Part shown: one piece after another, positions 13,599-24,262 of the stretch
How the letters are laid out: each line of letters starts with the position of its first letter
Position numbering within the stretch: position 1 is the first letter of the stretch
NCBI RefSeq assembly: GCF_000374825.1
Contig: NZ_KB895402.1
Coordinates: 1 to 32,541 of the forward strand
DNA from: Paenibacillus sanguinis 2301083 = DSM 16941
GTDB lineage: Bacteria; Bacillota; Bacilli; Paenibacillales; Paenibacillaceae
Direction of reading: 5' to 3'
DNA: 32,541 bases
Made by a program: the position numbers and the translations under genes
Notes under the pieces: model-generated
The model's database searches: none
Seen by the model: the letters and a program-made list of their open reading frames with translations, nothing else
Told to the model about the DNA's origin: nothing

Positions 13599-13967
13599 TT
13601 ACTTCTTCTTGTTCGCTACAGTACGACGAGGACCCTTACGAGTACGGGCATTCGTTTTCGTACGTTGTCCGCGAACCGGCAAGCCGCGACGATGACGCAC
13701 TCCACGGTAGCAGCCAATTTCGATCAAACGTTTAATATTTAAGGAAATTTCACGACGCAGGTCGCCTTCAACCTTGACCGTTTTGTCGATCGTTTCGCGT
13801 AGTTTGCTAACCTCATCTTCCGTCAAATCACGAACACGAGTGTCCGGATTGATGCCTGTAGTGTTCAGGATTTTCTGGGAAGTCGTTTTACCGATTCCGA
13901 AAATGTAAGTTAAGGCGATCTCAACGCGTTTATCACGTGGCAAATCCACACCAGCTATACGTGCCAT
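13599..13967 (-). CDS. rpsM: 30S ribosomal protein S13
   Basis: S13 (122 aa) is in the 30S head, where it touches the P-site tRNA and makes bridges to the 50S subunit. [26 protein letters not shown], with its helix-hairpin-helix, and the basic tail [18 protein letters not shown] are conserved. It is followed closely by rpsK. Confidence 0.98.
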   Translation of the reverse strand: MARIAGVDLPRDKRVEIALTYIFGIGKTTSQKILNTTGINPDTRVRDLTEDEVSKLRETIDKTVKVEGDLRREISLNIKRLIEIGCYRGVRHRRGLPVRGQRTKTNARTRKGPRRTVANKKK

Positions 13968-13987
13968 TTTACGCTACACCCCCTTCA

Positions 13988-14194
<207 letters not shown>

Positions 14195-14224
14195 CTAGTT
14201 TGCGAAGCAATCTTAGGCTTGTAA

Positions 14225-14253
14225 ATTATAAATACAACCTTGAAACAACTCAA
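14225..14253 (-). promoter_or_regulatory. Internal sigma-A promoter before rpmJ
   Basis: TTGAGT (14248-14253) and TATAAT (14225-14230) have a 17-base spacer on the minus strand. It is in the 194-base gap between infA and rpmJ, giving a ~117-base leader. It would add transcription of rpmJ-rpsM-rpsK-rpoA-rplQ beyond that from the S10 promoter. Confidence 0.7.
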
Positions 14254-14295
14254 CCTGAATATTGTACCACACTTTTTCCGTAAATGGTATAGCTA

Positions 14296-14511
14296 TTATT
14301 TACGGTAAGTGATACGGCCTTTGCTTAGATCATAAGGCGAAAGCTGTACCACAACCTTGTCTCCCGTCAAAATACGAATAAAGTGCATCCGCAGCTTTCC
14401 GGAAACGTGAGCAAGAATTTGATGACCATTCTCAAGCTCAACTTTGAATGTTGCATTTGGCAACGGCTCAATCACCGTACCTTCGACTTCAATGACATCC
14501 TCTTTAGCCAC
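14296..14511 (-). CDS. infA: Translation initiation factor IF-1
   Basis: IF-1 (71 aa) is a single OB-fold protein that binds the 30S A site and helps IF-2 and IF-3. The sequence [22 protein letters not shown], the ...[19 protein letters not shown] core and [14 protein letters not shown] are diagnostic. It starts 3 bases after the KOW gene. An 8-bp inverted repeat (14278-14305) straddles its stop codon. Confidence 0.98.
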   Translation of the reverse strand: MAKEDVIEVEGTVIEPLPNATFKVELENGHQILAHVSGKLRMHFIRILTGDKVVVQLSPYDLSKGRITYRK

Positions 14512-14513
14512 AG

Positions 14514-14831
14514 TCAGTCTCCTTTCTCTTCAGTCATAGAATTGGCGGTATTCTGATAAACGAGCACTGCATGTCGCAGTTTGCCGTTTGTCACCCGACT
14601 TGTTTCCTGCAAGCTATGAACAATCTCGCTGCTGACGATGGGCAGTAGCTCAAGGTGCTGGGCATTTTTACGCTTTGGCTGATCAAACTTGCGTTTGTTT
14701 CCGTCCGCGATCCAGACGAATCTGTCGTCTACAATCCCGATAATCACATAAATGGCCCCTGCATCCCTGCCTTTTAGAACTTTCACCAATTGACCGACTT
14801 GCGGTTCTAAACGATGCTTCACGTTCATCAC
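14514..14831 (-). CDS. KOW-domain RNA-binding protein (L14e-like)
   Basis: This is a small (105 aa) protein with an N-terminal KOW motif, [31 protein letters not shown] (about residues 14-43, shown here in part), like that of eukaryotic L14e/L6e and NusG-type proteins. KOW motifs bind rRNA or ribosomal proteins. A counterpart lies between map and infA in B. subtilis (ybzG there, as I recall). The C-terminal half ([22 protein letters not shown]) is unlike known domains to my eye. The start is GTG 14831 or ATG 14828; both abut the map stop codon and the ribosome site is weak, so expression likely depends on translational coupling to map. Confidence 0.85.
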   Translation of the reverse strand: MMNVKHRLEPQVGQLVKVLKGRDAGAIYVIIGIVDDRFVWIADGNKRKFDQPKRKNAQHLELLPIVSSEIVHSLQETSRVTNGKLRHAVLVYQNTANSMTEEKGD

Positions 14832-15584
14832 CTACGCATCCAGCTTTGTGAAAATTTCCATACCGTCCGGCGTCACGGCTACCGTATGCTCAAAGTGAGC
14901 GCATAATGAGCCATCTACCGTCACCACTGTCCAGTTGTCTTCCAACGTTTTGACATATCGTTTCCCTGCGTTAACCATCGGTTCAATGGCCAGGACCATC
15001 CCCGGCTTAAGCCGTGGTCCCCGATCAGGCAAACCGTAGTTGGGAATTTGCGGTTCCTCGTGCAGGTCCGAGCCAACGCCGTGTCCGACATATTCCCGAA
15101 CCACCGAGAATCCGGCAGCTTCAATAAACTGTTGAATCGCATGCGAAATCGTGAACAACCGGACGTCCGGCTTAACGAGTGCAAGGCCCGCATACAGCGA
15201 TCCTTCGGTGACTTCCAGCAGTTTCTTGGCTTCCTCCGAAATCTCACCGACCGGATAAGTCCACGCTGAGTCGCCGTGGAAACCGCGGTACTCTGCGCCG
15301 ATATCCAGTGTAATGATATCGCCCTCGTTCAATTTACGTTTGCCAGGAAAACCGTGTACCAATTCTTCGTTGACCGAAGCGCAAATGCTATAAGGAAAAC
15401 CGTTGTAGTCCTTAAAGGACGGTACAGCGCCCTGACTGCGAATATACTTGTCGGCGAGTTGATCGAGTTCCCCCGTCGTAATTCCTGGCTTAATCGATTG
15501 CGCCATAAGCCTGTGCGTTTCCGCAACGATCCGCCCCGCTTCTCTCATAAAGCCCAGTTCCGTTTCGGATTTACAAATGATCAT
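14832..15584 (-). CDS. map: Methionine aminopeptidase, type I
   Basis: MetAP removes the initiator Met from new proteins when the second residue is small. The protein (250 aa) has the full dinuclear metal site: Asp in LDIGAEY, Asp in GFHGDSAW, His in [12 protein letters not shown], Glu in [10 protein letters not shown] and Glu in FEHTVAV. It is the catalytic core only, without the N-terminal SH3-binding zinc finger of longer type Ib/c forms. The secY-adk-map order is conserved in Bacillota. A GAGG/AGGTG site precedes the ATG, and adk ends 5 bases upstream. Confidence 0.97.
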   Translation of the reverse strand: MIICKSETELGFMREAGRIVAETHRLMAQSIKPGITTGELDQLADKYIRSQGAVPSFKDYNGFPYSICASVNEELVHGFPGKRKLNEGDIITLDIGAEYRGFHGDSAWTYPVGEISEEAKKLLEVTEGSLYAGLALVKPDVRLFTISHAIQQFIEAAGFSVVREYVGHGVGSDLHEEPQIPNYGLPDRGPRLKPGMVLAIEPMVNAGKRYVKTLEDNWTVVTVDGSLCAHFEHTVAVTPDGMEIFTKLDA

Positions 15585-15589
15585 TACAC

Positions 15590-16237
<648 letters not shown>

Positions 16238-16280
16238 TTACGCTCCCTCCAAGACTCCTCTATAACAAGAAATAGCGCAG

Positions 16281-16327
16281 TTAGGTGCCAGGCAAGGCCG
16301 ATTGAACAGCCCGCTCCTGGTACCTAC
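16281..16327 (-). promoter_or_regulatory. Large hairpin between secY and adk
   Basis: On the minus strand GTAGGTACCAGG (16327-16316) pairs with CCTGGCACCTAA (16292-16281), with one mismatch and one bulge, and an inner GGGCT/GGCC stem closes the loop. No T-run follows, so it is not an ordinary terminator. It lies just after the secY stop and 46 bases before adk. An mRNA processing or stability element is the likeliest reading. Confidence 0.5.
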
Positions 16328-16330
16328 CGA

Positions 16331-17632
16331 CTATTTATTGATAAAACCTTTATAGTGACGTTTGATCAATTGGCCTTCAATGGTCTTCATCGTATCCAGC
16401 GCAACACCGATAACGATCAGGATTGAAGTACCGCCGATCAACACCGTGCGCGGCAGTCCTGCCAAGGCTCCCAATCCCATAGGAAGGATGGAAATTGCGG
16501 CAAGGAACAACGCGCCGGTCATCGTCAGACGGGTCAGGACCCGAGTGAGATAGGTTTCCGTCGTTTTCCCCGGGCGAATCCCCGGAATATATCCACCATT
16601 TTTCTTCATGTTTTCAGCCATTTGCTGTGGGTTCATCTGTACGAAGGTATAGAAGAACGTAAAGCCAATGATCATGACCACATAAAGCACCATACCCAGA
16701 GGACGGTTAGTAGAGAGGTTATTGCTGATCCATTGCGCCCAGCCGTGTGTCGACCAGAAGCTGGCGATAACGACAGGGAATTGCAGCAAGGAAACCGCGA
16801 AAATAACCGGAATAACGCCGGCTGCATTAATTTTGAGCGGAATATGAGTATTCTGCCCGCCATACATTTTGTTGCCTACCACGCGTTTTGCATATTGCAC
16901 CGGGATCTTCCGAATGGCTTGTTGGACGTAAATTACGCCAATCACAATCAGTACACAAACGAGCAGGATCGCAACGGATTTAATCACATTCATGAAGTTT
17001 TGACCATCTACGATGAACTCGGATTGAGCAATTGTCGTAATATGCGTCGGGAACGAAGCAATAATCCCGGCAAAGATAATCAGCGAAATCCCGTTGCCGA
17101 TTCCCTTATCCGTAATTTGCTCGCCCAGCCACATCAAGAACGATGTACCAGCGGTCAATACAATAGCGATGACAAGATAGTCCGCAAACGTTGCATTGGG
17201 TACCATCTCGGTGCCGTACAAACGGTTGAAGCCAATCGATGTTGCAAAGGCTTGAATGATCGCCAGGATGACCGTACCGTAACGAGTCACCTGAGCCATC
17301 TTTTTCTTACCATGCTCCCCTTGCTTGGCCCATTCCGCGAACTTTGGAATAACGTCCATCGACAAGAGCTGCACGATAATGGAAGCCGTGATATAAGGCA
17401 TAATCCCGAGAGCGAAAATGGAGAAATTCGCAAGCGCGCCCCCCGAGAAGGTATTCAAGAAACCTAGCAAGTCGCTTCCTGCTGTGTTGTTAGTTGCTTC
17501 AAAGACATCTTTGTTCACACCCGGTACCGGAACGAAGGAACCGATCCGGTAGATGAGAAAGACAAACAACGTAAATAGGATACGCTGGCGCAGATCTTGA
17601 ACGTGCCATATGTTCTTAATGGTTTTAAACAT
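16331..17632 (-). CDS. secY: Preprotein translocase subunit SecY
   Basis: SecY is the channel subunit of the SecYEG translocon in the cytoplasmic membrane. The protein (433 aa) has the ten expected membrane helices; the plug-region segment GGALANFSIFALGIMPYITASIIVQLL, the cytosolic loop GNKMYGGQNTHIPLKIN and the loop NMKKNGGYIPGIRPGKTTE are family markers. The rplO stop and secY start overlap as TAATG, which couples their translation. A GGTGATCT site precedes the start. Confidence 0.98.
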   Translation of the reverse strand: MFKTIKNIWHVQDLRQRILFTLFVFLIYRIGSFVPVPGVNKDVFEATNNTAGSDLLGFLNTFSGGALANFSIFALGIMPYITASIIVQLLSMDVIPKFAEWAKQGEHGKKKMAQVTRYGTVILAIIQAFATSIGFNRLYGTEMVPNATFADYLVIAIVLTAGTSFLMWLGEQITDKGIGNGISLIIFAGIIASFPTHITTIAQSEFIVDGQNFMNVIKSVAILLVCVLIVIGVIYVQQAIRKIPVQYAKRVVGNKMYGGQNTHIPLKINAAGVIPVIFAVSLLQFPVVIASFWSTHGWAQWISNNLSTNRPLGMVLYVVMIIGFTFFYTFVQMNPQQMAENMKKNGGYIPGIRPGKTTETYLTRVLTRLTMTGALFLAAISILPMGLGALAGLPRTVLIGGTSILIVIGVALDTMKTIEGQLIKRHYKGFINK

Positions 17633-18072
17633 TAGATCACCTCGGTTTTACCGCCGGCAGCCTCGATTTTCTCTACCGCAGATTGAGAGAACTTATTCGC
17701 TTTAACTGTCAATTTAACAGTAATTTCGCCGTTGCCCAGGATCTTGATGCCGCTTTTCGCGTCTTTCACGATTCCTTGTTCAAACAACAGTTCAGGAGTA
17801 ACTTCTGTATCCGCCGCAAAGTTGTTTAAATCCTCGATGTTCAAAATCGCATACTCTTTCCGCGTTGGATTAACAAACCCGCGTTTTGGCAAGCGACGAT
17901 ATAGCGGGTTCTGCCCGCCTTCGAAGCCCGGACGCACACCACCGCCGGAACGAGCGTTTTGACCTTTGTGACCACGTGTAGATGTTTTACCCATGCCGCT
18001 ACCTGTACCGCGACCCACGCGTTTGCGTTCGTGACGGGAGCCAGGTGCTGGGGAAAGCTCATGTAACTTCAT
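17632..18072 (-). CDS. rplO: 50S ribosomal protein L15
   Basis: L15 (146 aa) is a late-assembling 50S protein with a Gly/Arg-rich N-terminal extension ([21 protein letters not shown]) and a globular C-terminal part ([18 protein letters not shown]). The ATG at 18072 ([11 protein letters not shown]) follows AAGGAGGTG; upstream in-frame codons belong to the spacer after rpmD. Its stop overlaps the secY start. Confidence 0.98.
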   Translation of the reverse strand: MKLHELSPAPGSRHERKRVGRGTGSGMGKTSTRGHKGQNARSGGGVRPGFEGGQNPLYRRLPKRGFVNPTRKEYAILNIEDLNNFAADTEVTPELLFEQGIVKDAKSGIKILGNGEITVKLTVKANKFSQSAVEKIEAAGGKTEVI

Positions 18073-18124
18073 CGTTCGTTGCACCTCCTTATTTATTGTT
18101 GGCACTTAAAAAACTTTCAAAACC

Positions 18125-18310
18125 TTAACCTTCGATTTCTTGAACCGAAACCAAGTGGCTCACTTGATTAACCATGCCGCGAATGGCCGGGTTGTCATTA
18201 TGAACTACGGATTGGTTGATTTTGCGAAGTCCCAAAGTTTTAACGGTAGTACGTTGGTTCTCCGGACGACCGATCAAACTACGCACGAGGGTAATTTGCA
18301 GTTTAGCCAT
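18125..18310 (-). CDS. rpmD: 50S ribosomal protein L30
   Basis: L30 (61 aa) is a small 50S protein. The sequence [32 protein letters not shown] is diagnostic. It lies 12 bases after rpsE, with a GGAGGGA site before the ATG. Confidence 0.98.
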   Translation of the reverse strand: MAKLQITLVRSLIGRPENQRTTVKTLGLRKINQSVVHNDNPAIRGMVNQVSHLVSVQEIEG

Positions 18311-18322
18311 GAGATTCCCTCC

Positions 18323-18820
18323 TTAACCGAGAAGTTCTTCGACGGATTTACCGCGTAATTTCGCAACATCTTCAGCGCGTTTCAGACGGGACAAGCCCTC
18401 CAAAGTCGCGTTGACCATGTTGATGGAATTCGAAGAACCTAAAGATTTTGTCAAAATGTCGCCCACACCAGCAAGCTCAAGCACAGCACGAACCGGACCG
18501 CCGGCGATAACCCCGGTACCTTCCGATGCTGGTTTCAACAGCACACGGCCAGCTCCGAAATGTCCGACTACTTGGTGAGGGATCGAAGTTCCCACGAGTG
18601 GAACATGTACAAGATTTTTCTTTGCATCTTCAATTCCTTTGCGAATCGCATCAGGAACTTCGCCTGCTTTGCCGATACCGGCGCCAACCCAACCGTTGCC
18701 ATCGCCGACAACGACCAGCGCGCTGAAGCTAAAACGACGTCCGCCTTTAACTACTTTAGCTACGCGGTTAATATTTACAACTCTTTCAGTCAGTTCTAAA
18801 GTATTCGGATCTACACGCAA
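18323..18820 (-). CDS. rpsE: 30S ribosomal protein S5
   Basis: S5 (165 aa) shapes the mRNA entry side and decoding fidelity of the 30S subunit. The N-terminal double-stranded-RNA-binding-like domain contains [23 protein letters not shown] (about 23-45). The C-terminal domain has [19 protein letters not shown]. The VKGGRRF loop, where spectinomycin resistance changes occur in other bacteria, looks unaltered. Confidence 0.98.
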   Translation of the reverse strand: MRVDPNTLELTERVVNINRVAKVVKGGRRFSFSALVVVGDGNGWVGAGIGKAGEVPDAIRKGIEDAKKNLVHVPLVGTSIPHQVVGHFGAGRVLLKPASEGTGVIAGGPVRAVLELAGVGDILTKSLGSSNSINMVNATLEGLSRLKRAEDVAKLRGKSVEELLG

Positions 18821-18847
18821 GTCGTTAACCTCCTTTTAATGAATATT

Positions 18848-19216
18848 TTAGAATTCCAGGCCTGCTTCGCGGGCTGCGTCAGCGAGTGCCTGAATACGTC
18901 CATGGTACAGATATCCCCCACGGTCAAATACAACATTCTTGTGACCTTGCTCTTGAGCACGTTTTGCGATCATTTCGCCAACTTTGCGAGCCGATTCCAC
19001 ATTACCGCCGTTGCCGATGGTGCTGCTCAATTCTTTATCAACGGTCGAAGCGCTAGCCAGCGTTACGCCTGCTACGTCATCGATCAATTGTGCATAGATA
19101 TGTTTGGAAGAACGGTATACGTTCAGTCTTGGACGAGCTGCCGTTCCTTGGATTTTTCTCCGTACACGCAGATGTCTTTTCAGACGAGCTTTGTTCTTAT
19201 CACCTTTTGTAATCAT
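18848..19216 (-). CDS. rplR: 50S ribosomal protein L18
   Basis: L18 (122 aa) binds 5S rRNA together with L5. The basic N-terminus [27 protein letters not shown] and the C-terminal [25 protein letters not shown] are conserved. AAGGGAGTG lies 12 bases before the ATG, a longer spacing than its neighbours. Confidence 0.98.
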   Translation of the reverse strand: MITKGDKNKARLKRHLRVRRKIQGTAARPRLNVYRSSKHIYAQLIDDVAGVTLASASTVDKELSSTIGNGGNVESARKVGEMIAKRAQEQGHKNVVFDRGGYLYHGRIQALADAAREAGLEF

Positions 19217-19300
19217 GACTTCGATTTCACTCCCTTCGGTTTACCGATATGCACGTTTCATGTTAAGACGAAAGAAAAGTGAAGCCTGTTAAGAAGAGGT

Positions 19301-19843
19301 TTATTTCTTCTTACCAGCCTTACCTTCCTTGCGAATGATGCGTTCGCCTTCATACTTGATCCCTTTGCCTTTGTATGGCTCAGGTGCACGAACAGCACGA
19401 ATGTTAGCGGCATATTCGCCTACACGTTCTTTGTTGATCCCTTTTACGATGATCTTCGTGTTCACAGGCACTTCAAATTCAATACCTGCTTCTGGAGTGA
19501 TTTCTACCGGATGGGAGTAACCCACGTTCAGAACGAGTTTGTTGCCGGCCAAGCTTGCACGGTATCCAACCCCAACCAGTTCAAGCGTTTTGGTAAAGCC
19601 TTCTGTTACTCCGCTGACCATGTTGTTCACAACGGAACGAGTAGTACCATGCAGAGAACGATGCAATTTATTATCAGAAGGACGGTCAATGGTAATCACA
19701 TTGTCTTCAAGTGCTACCTTGATGTCCTTATGAAGCTCACGAGTCAAAGTGCCTTTCGGCCCTTTTACTGTAATCACGGCATTATCGAGTGTGACGGTGA
19801 CGCCACTTGGTACTGTAATTGGTTTGCGACCAATACGAGACAT
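19301..19843 (-). CDS. rplF: 50S ribosomal protein L6
   Basis: L6 (180 aa) has two related domains and lies at the base of the L7/L12 stalk near the sarcin-ricin loop, where it supports elongation factor binding. [15 protein letters not shown] and the C-terminal [25 protein letters not shown] are diagnostic. An 84-base gap separates it from rplR. Confidence 0.98.
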   Translation of the reverse strand: MSRIGRKPITVPSGVTVTLDNAVITVKGPKGTLTRELHKDIKVALEDNVITIDRPSDNKLHRSLHGTTRSVVNNMVSGVTEGFTKTLELVGVGYRASLAGNKLVLNVGYSHPVEITPEAGIEFEVPVNTKIIVKGINKERVGEYAANIRAVRAPEPYKGKGIKYEGERIIRKEGKAGKKK

Positions 19844-19873
19844 TTATTGCACCTCCTTGTTATAAGACGTTAA

Positions 19874-20272
19874 TTACCAAACGTAGCAGACAACTTCGCC
19901 GCCAGCTTTGGACTGACGAGCTTCCTTGTCGGTCATGACTCCCTTGGAAGTGGAGATAATCGCAATACCTAAGCCGCCGAGGACACGAGGAACTTCATTA
20001 CTTTTCGTGTACACGCGAAGGCCTGGTTTACTGATTCTCTTAAGTCCAGTGATCACGCGTTCATTGTTAGGGCCGTATTTCAGGAAAATACGAATGAGCC
20101 CTTGTTTGTTATCATCAACATATTCCGCATCACGGATGAAACCTTCACGCTTCAGGATTTCAGCGATTTGTTTCTTGATCGTGGACGCAGGCAGCTCTAC
20201 TGTTTCGTGACGAACTGTGTTTGCGTTGCGAATACGTGTAAGCATATCTGCAATTGGATCTGACATAGTCAT
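19874..20272 (-). CDS. rpsH: 30S ribosomal protein S8
   Basis: S8 (132 aa) binds helix 21 of 16S rRNA early in assembly. In E. coli it represses the spc operon by binding an mRNA site; I see no such mimic near rplE here. [26 protein letters not shown] and the C-terminal [27 protein letters not shown] are diagnostic. Confidence 0.98.
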   Translation of the reverse strand: MTMSDPIADMLTRIRNANTVRHETVELPASTIKKQIAEILKREGFIRDAEYVDDNKQGLIRIFLKYGPNNERVITGLKRISKPGLRVYTKSNEVPRVLGGLGIAIISTSKGVMTDKEARQSKAGGEVVCYVW

Positions 20273-20303
20273 ACGTGTAAACCTCCTTCCCGTTGTTGAT
20301 TAA

Positions 20304-20489
20304 TTACCAGCTTGCTTTTTTCACGCCAGGAATCTGGCCTTTATAAGCTAATTCACGGAAGCAAATTCTGCAAATCTTGAATTTTTGCAATACCGAATGT
20401 GGACGACCACAACGTTCGCAGCGAGTGTAAGCCCGCACTTTGAATTTAGGCGTACGTTGTTGTTTAACTTTCATCGAAGTTTTAGCCAC
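20304..20489 (-). CDS. rpsN: 30S ribosomal protein S14, type Z (zinc form)
   Basis: This is the 61-residue zinc-binding S14. Cys24, Cys27, Cys40 and Cys43 (CERC, CRIC) form the ribbon. Some Bacillota carry a second, longer, zinc-free S14 under Zur control elsewhere; only the zinc form is in this window. [22 protein letters not shown] is the conserved start. Confidence 0.98.
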   Translation of the reverse strand: MAKTSMKVKQQRTPKFKVRAYTRCERCGRPHSVLQKFKICRICFRELAYKGQIPGVKKASW

Positions 20490-20530
20490 TTAGCCTGACA
20501 CCTCCTAAATAGTTTCGGAGAATTAACTCT

Positions 20531-21073
20531 TTATTTTGCAAATGGCATACCCAGTGCTGTCAAGAGCTCACGGGATTCTTCATCTGTCTTCGCTGTAGTT
20601 ACGAGGACGATATCCATACCGCGCACTTTATCCACTTGATCGTATTCGATCTCAGGGAAAATCAGTTGTTCTTTCAGACCCAGCGTATAGTTGCCACGAC
20701 CGTCGAATGCTTTCGTCGATACCCCGTGGAAGTCACGGACACGCGGAAGCGTAACATTGAACAGTTTGTCGAGGAAGTAGTACATGCGGTCACCGCGAAG
20801 AGTAACCTTTACACCAATCGGCATGTTCTCACGAAGTTTGAAACCGGCAATGGATTTCTTAGCGCGCGTGATTACCGGCTTTTGACCAGAGATCAGTTGC
20901 ATGTCATTCACTGCAGAATCAAGCACTTTGGAGTTTGCTACGGCTTCACCAACACCCATATTGATAACTACCTTTTCAAGCTTAGGCACTTGCATAACTG
21001 TCGTATAGTTGAATTTTTGAACCAAAGCAGGTGTTACTTCGTTCAAAAAGCGTTCTTTTAATCTTGCTGCCAT
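20531..21073 (-). CDS. rplE: 50S ribosomal protein L5
   Basis: L5 (180 aa) binds 5S rRNA and contacts the P-site tRNA and S13 through a central bridge. [25 protein letters not shown] and the C-terminal [27 protein letters not shown] are diagnostic. It is 32 bases after rplX. Confidence 0.98.
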   Translation of the reverse strand: MAARLKERFLNEVTPALVQKFNYTTVMQVPKLEKVVINMGVGEAVANSKVLDSAVNDMQLISGQKPVITRAKKSIAGFKLRENMPIGVKVTLRGDRMYYFLDKLFNVTLPRVRDFHGVSTKAFDGRGNYTLGLKEQLIFPEIEYDQVDKVRGMDIVLVTTAKTDEESRELLTALGMPFAK

Positions 21074-21105
21074 GAATCATGGACCTCCTTTCTTTGCTTC
21101 CTGGA

Positions 21106-21459
21106 TTAGTCGATTACTTCTCCGGATTTTTTAGCTACACGAACCTTCTTGCCGTTGTCCAATACTTTGTAACCAATACGGGTTACTTTTCCGCTCTTCG
21201 GATCAACATGCATTACGTTCGAAACATGAATCGGAGCTTCTTTCTCAATGATGCCGCCTTGTGGATTCAGCTGATTTGGCTTTTGGTGTTTCTTAACCAT
21301 ATTTACGCCTTCCACAAGCACGCGATTTTCGCGGGGATATGCGGCGATGACGCGGCCTTTTTTGCCTTTGTCTTTACCGGAGATCACGATCACCGTGTCA
21401 TCCTTCTTGACATGCAGCTTATTGTTATGAGATTCAAGAATCTTTTTCAGTCTAGGCAC
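21106..21459 (-). CDS. rplX: 50S ribosomal protein L24 (N-terminally extended)
   Basis: L24 starts 50S assembly and lies by the exit tunnel. It has a KOW motif, [23 protein letters not shown] (near residues 19-41). The protein is 117 aa against about 103 in B. subtilis: a 14-residue extension ([14 protein letters not shown]) precedes the usual LHVKK start. GTG 21459 has AGGAGGTG 8 bases upstream, so the extension is probably translated. Confidence 0.97.
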   Translation of the reverse strand: MPRLKKILESHNNKLHVKKDDTVIVISGKDKGKKGRVIAAYPRENRVLVEGVNMVKKHQKPNQLNPQGGIIEKEAPIHVSNVMHVDPKSGKVTRIGYKVLDNGKKVRVAKKSGEVID

Positions 21460-21498
21460 TTGTTTTACACCTCCTGTTATTTCGGGGTAGGGGCTTTA

Positions 21499-21867
21499 TT
21501 AGATAACTTCCGGAGCCAAGGAAACGATCTTCATAAAGTCTTTATCGCGAAGTTCACGAGCAACTGGTCCGAAGATACGTGTTCCGCGTGGGCTTCTATC
21601 TTCTTTAACAACAACCGCTGCATTCTCATCAAATGCGATGTAAGAACCGTCTTTACGACGCACCGAACGCTTCGTACGAACAACAACCGCTCTGACTACA
21701 TCACCTTTTTTGACAACGCCGCCTGGTGTTGCTTGTTTGACGGAACAAACGATCAAATCCCCGATTTGCGCCGTGCGACGACCCGTACCGCCCAGAACGC
21801 GGATACACATCAATTCCTTCGCGCCGGAGTTGTCAGCCACATGCAAACGTGTAAATGGTTGAATCAT
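21499..21867 (-). CDS. rplN: 50S ribosomal protein L14
   Basis: L14 (122 aa) lies on the subunit interface and takes part in bridges to 16S rRNA; it is also the contact for silencing factor Rsf[28 protein letters not shown] and the C-terminal [22 protein letters not shown] are diagnostic. Classically this is the first gene of the spc operon, but no promoter is seen before it, so it is likely continuous with the S10 genes. Confidence 0.98.
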   Translation of the reverse strand: MIQPFTRLHVADNSGAKELMCIRVLGGTGRRTAQIGDLIVCSVKQATPGGVVKKGDVVRAVVVRTKRSVRRKDGSYIAFDENAAVVVKEDRSPRGTRIFGPVARELRDKDFMKIVSLAPEVI

Positions 21868-21903
21868 GGATATTTCCTCCTTTCGGTCTAAGCTACCGTA
21901 CTA

Positions 21904-22167
21904 TTAGATGATAACCGCTTCTTCAACGACTTCAACGAGTCTCCAGCGTTTGTCTTTAGACAACGGACGAGTTTCAGCGATTTTAACGATATCTCCGATT
22001 TTCGCGGTGTTGTTCTCATCATGCGCTTTAAATTTTTTCGTGTATTTAATGCGCTTGTGGTACAAATTATGTTTCTTATAGGTTTCTACAGCAACAACGA
22101 TCGTTTTGTCCATCTTGTCGCTGACGACTTTACCAATTTGCACTTTACGGCTGTTACGTTCGCTCAT
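21904..22167 (-). CDS. rpsQ: 30S ribosomal protein S17
   Basis: S17 (87 aa) is an OB-fold primary binding protein of the 30S body. [45 protein letters not shown] is its hallmark (quoted in part: [20 protein letters not shown]). GGAGGC lies before the ATG, and rpmC ends 51 bases upstream. Confidence 0.98.
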   Translation of the reverse strand: MSERNSRKVQIGKVVSDKMDKTIVVAVETYKKHNLYHKRIKYTKKFKAHDENNTAKIGDIVKIAETRPLSKDKRWRLVEVVEEAVII

Positions 22168-22218
22168 GGTTAGCCTCCTTCCTGGACTTAAGCGTTTCTC
22201 TTATCCGAGTACCGCTTC

Positions 22219-22419
22219 TTAGCTGATAATTCCAAGTTCTCTTTCACGAATCACGGTTTTAGCACGAGCTATTTCCTTACGCACATCGCGAATCCGAGTC
22301 GGGTTGTCAAGTTGGCCGGTAGCCAACTGAAAACGGAGGTTAAAGAGTTCCTCTTTAAAGCCTGCGATTTTTTGTTCGATTTCTGCAGTGGTTAAGTTGC
22401 GAAGTTCATTAGCTTTCAT
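22219..22419 (-). CDS. rpmC: 50S ribosomal protein L29
   Basis: L29 (66 aa) is a two-helix protein by the exit tunnel that, with L23, forms the docking area for trigger factor and [23 protein letters not shown] and [19 protein letters not shown] are diagnostic. The ATG at 22419 lies inside the last codons of rplP (11-base overlap), so the two are translationally coupled. Confidence 0.98.
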   Translation of the reverse strand: MKANELRNLTTAEIEQKIAGFKEELFNLRFQLATGQLDNPTRIRDVRKEIARAKTVIRERELGIIS

Positions 22420-22843
22420 TTGCTTCACCACCCAATTCTTCACGTTTCACAAACTTCGTTTTGATCGGCAGTTTGTGAGCAGCAAGACGCATTGCTTCAC
22501 GTGCGATTTCTTCGGATACACCAGAAAGCTCAAACATAATTTTGCCTGGCTTAACAACGGCAACCCATTTCTCTACGTTACCCTTACCGCTACCCATCCG
22601 GACTTCAAGAGGCTTTTGAGTAATCGGCTTGTCAGGGAAAATTTTAATCCATACTTTACCGCCACGTTTCATGTAACGCGTCATTGCAATACGCGCTGCT
22701 TCAATTTGACGGTTCGTAATCCAAGTAGGTTCCAGAGCTTGCAGACCATATTCACCGAAGTTGAGTTCAGTGCCGCCTTTGGCTTGGCCTCTCATATTAC
22801 CGCGTTGTTGCTTGCGGTGTTTTACGCGTTTTGGTACCAACAT
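22409..22843 (-). CDS. rplP: 50S ribosomal protein L16
   Basis: L16 (144 aa) sits near the A site and is needed late in 50S assembly. [19 protein letters not shown], the [23 protein letters not shown] segment and [23 protein letters not shown] are diagnostic. It starts 2 bases after the rpsC stop. Confidence 0.98.
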   Translation of the reverse strand: MLVPKRVKHRKQQRGNMRGQAKGGTELNFGEYGLQALEPTWITNRQIEAARIAMTRYMKRGGKVWIKIFPDKPITQKPLEVRMGSGKGNVEKWVAVVKPGKIMFELSGVSEEIAREAMRLAAHKLPIKTKFVKREELGGEANES

Positions 22844-22845
22844 GA

Positions 22846-23514
22846 TTAGTTGCCTCCTTCCTGAGCAGCTTGTTGTTTCTTAGCCGTAGGAAGAACCTCT
22901 CCACGATAGATCCATACTTTTACGCCGATACGACCATAAGTCGTATGCGCTTCTGCCGTACCATAATCAATGTCGGCGCGGAGCGTATGAAGTGGAACAG
23001 TTCCTTCACTGTAGCCTTCTGAACGAGCAATTTCAGCACCGCCGAGACGACCGCTGACTGCTGTCTTAATCCCTTTTGCTCCCGAACGCATAGTTCTTTG
23101 AATCGCTTGTTTCAGCGCACGACGGAAAGAAACGCGACGTTCCAATTGTTGTGCGATGCTTTCAGCAACCAGAATTGCGTCAAGATCAGGATGTTTAATT
23201 TCTGAAATGTTGATATGAACTTTCTTGCCGCCTGCAATCTTGGTAATTTCACCCCGCAGGTTTTCCACTTCCGAACCGCCTTTACCGATAACCATACCCG
23301 GCTTGGCTGTGTGGATTGTTACGTTCACGCGATTAGCCGCTCTCTCGATTTCGATCCGAGATACTGCGGAATCTTTCAATTTAGTCTTCAGGTGTTCACG
23401 AATTTTAACGTCTTCCAGCAAAAGATCACCAAAATCTTTTCCTGCGTACCATTTGGATTCCCAATCACGGATAATCCCTACTCGTAATCCGACCGGATTT
23501 ACCTTTTGGCCCAC
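22846..23514 (-). CDS. rpsC: 30S ribosomal protein S3
   Basis: S3 (222 aa) forms part of the mRNA entry channel and helps unwind mRNA. The N-terminal KH domain has the GxxG-type loop [13 protein letters not shown] (about 67-79). The C-terminal domain contains [23 protein letters not shown]. The start is GTG 23514 ([13 protein letters not shown]), 7 bases after GGAGGG; a longer frame to 23586 overlaps rplV and is rejected. Confidence 0.98.
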   Translation of the reverse strand: MGQKVNPVGLRVGIIRDWESKWYAGKDFGDLLLEDVKIREHLKTKLKDSAVSRIEIERAANRVNVTIHTAKPGMVIGKGGSEVENLRGEITKIAGGKKVHINISEIKHPDLDAILVAESIAQQLERRVSFRRALKQAIQRTMRSGAKGIKTAVSGRLGGAEIARSEGYSEGTVPLHTLRADIDYGTAEAHTTYGRIGVKVWIYRGEVLPTAKKQQAAQEGGN

Positions 23515-23527
23515 ACGTTTTCCCTCC

Positions 23528-23860
23528 TTATTTTTCGGATACCACCAATGTAATGTGGCTGGTGCGTTTGTTGATCCGGCTAGCACGTCCCATAGCCCGT
23601 GGACGGAAACGCTTCATCGTCGGACCTTGGTTTACGTAAGCTTGCGTAATCACCAATTTATTGACATCCATAGAATAGTTATGCTCTGCATTGGCAATCG
23701 CCGAGTTCAAAAGCTTCTCCACAACCGGGGAAGCCGCCTTTGGAGTATGGCGGAGAATCGCGATCGCATCGCCAACTTGCTTGCCGCGGATCAGATCGAT
23801 AACGAGCTGAGCTTTGCGGGGAGCAATACGAATAGATTTTGCATGTGCTTTAGCTTCCAT
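23528..23860 (-). CDS. rplV: 50S ribosomal protein L22
   Basis: L22 (110 aa) sends a beta-hairpin into the exit tunnel, where macrolide resistance changes map; the hairpin [23 protein letters not shown] looks normal. [24 protein letters not shown] is the conserved N-terminus. Confidence 0.98.
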   Translation of the reverse strand: MEAKAHAKSIRIAPRKAQLVIDLIRGKQVGDAIAILRHTPKAASPVVEKLLNSAIANAEHNYSMDVNKLVITQAYVNQGPTMKRFRPRAMGRASRINKRTSHITLVVSEK

Positions 23861-23899
23861 GTGTATTACCTCCTCTCAAACGAAAGAACTTTATCGAAC

Positions 23900-24178
23900 T
23901 TAACGTCTCGTTTTCTTATCATCGTCCGTATGACCTTTGTACGTACGGGTTGGAGCAAATTCGCCCAGTTTATGACCGACCATATCCTCGGTTACATACA
24001 CAGGAACATGCTTGCGACCGTCATATACGCCAAACGTTTGACCGATGAATTGCGGGTAGATTGTGGAACGACGGGACCAGGTTTTGATCACGACCTTCTT
24101 GTTCGAGGCGCTCGCTTCTTCAACTTTCTTCAATAGATATCCGTCGATAAAAGGGCCCTTTTTCAAACTACGACTCAT
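23900..24178 (-). CDS. rpsS: 30S ribosomal protein S19
   Basis: S19 (92 aa) is in the 30S head with S13, facing the A site. [20 protein letters not shown] and [14 protein letters not shown] C-terminal sequence ([19 protein letters not shown] here) are diagnostic. A hairpin fills the gap from rplB. Confidence 0.98.
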   Translation of the reverse strand: MSRSLKKGPFIDGYLLKKVEEASASNKKVVIKTWSRRSTIYPQFIGQTFGVYDGRKHVPVYVTEDMVGHKLGEFAPTRTYKGHTDDDKKTRR

Positions 24179-24233
24179 TCATTTTTCCTCCCTTCACATT
24201 GCGCTGCTTGTTAGACAGATTCGTTCATGCCGC

Positions 24234-24262
24234 GAAGTGATCCGCAGGATGCGGATTACTTC
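24234..24262 (-). promoter_or_regulatory. Strong hairpin across the rplB stop codon
   Basis: GAAGTAATCCGC (24262-24251) pairs with GCGGATCACTTC (24245-24234), one mismatch in 12, across a 5-base loop. The rplB TAA is in the stem. No T-run follows, so it is not an intrinsic terminator; it could mark an RNase cleavage or stability point between rplB and rpsS. Confidence 0.45.

Noticed and set aside
14278..14305. Inverted repeat across the infA stop as an intrinsic terminator
   Set aside because: The 8-bp arms have a 12-base loop and are followed by A residues, not T, on the coding strand.
16622..17467. 281-codon open frame antisense to secY
   Set aside because: It lies wholly within secY, lacks a ribosome site and shows no family resemblance.
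23225..24136. 303-codon open frame antisense to rpsC, rplV and rpsS
   Set aside because: It spans three certain ribosomal genes on the other strand and has no start signals.
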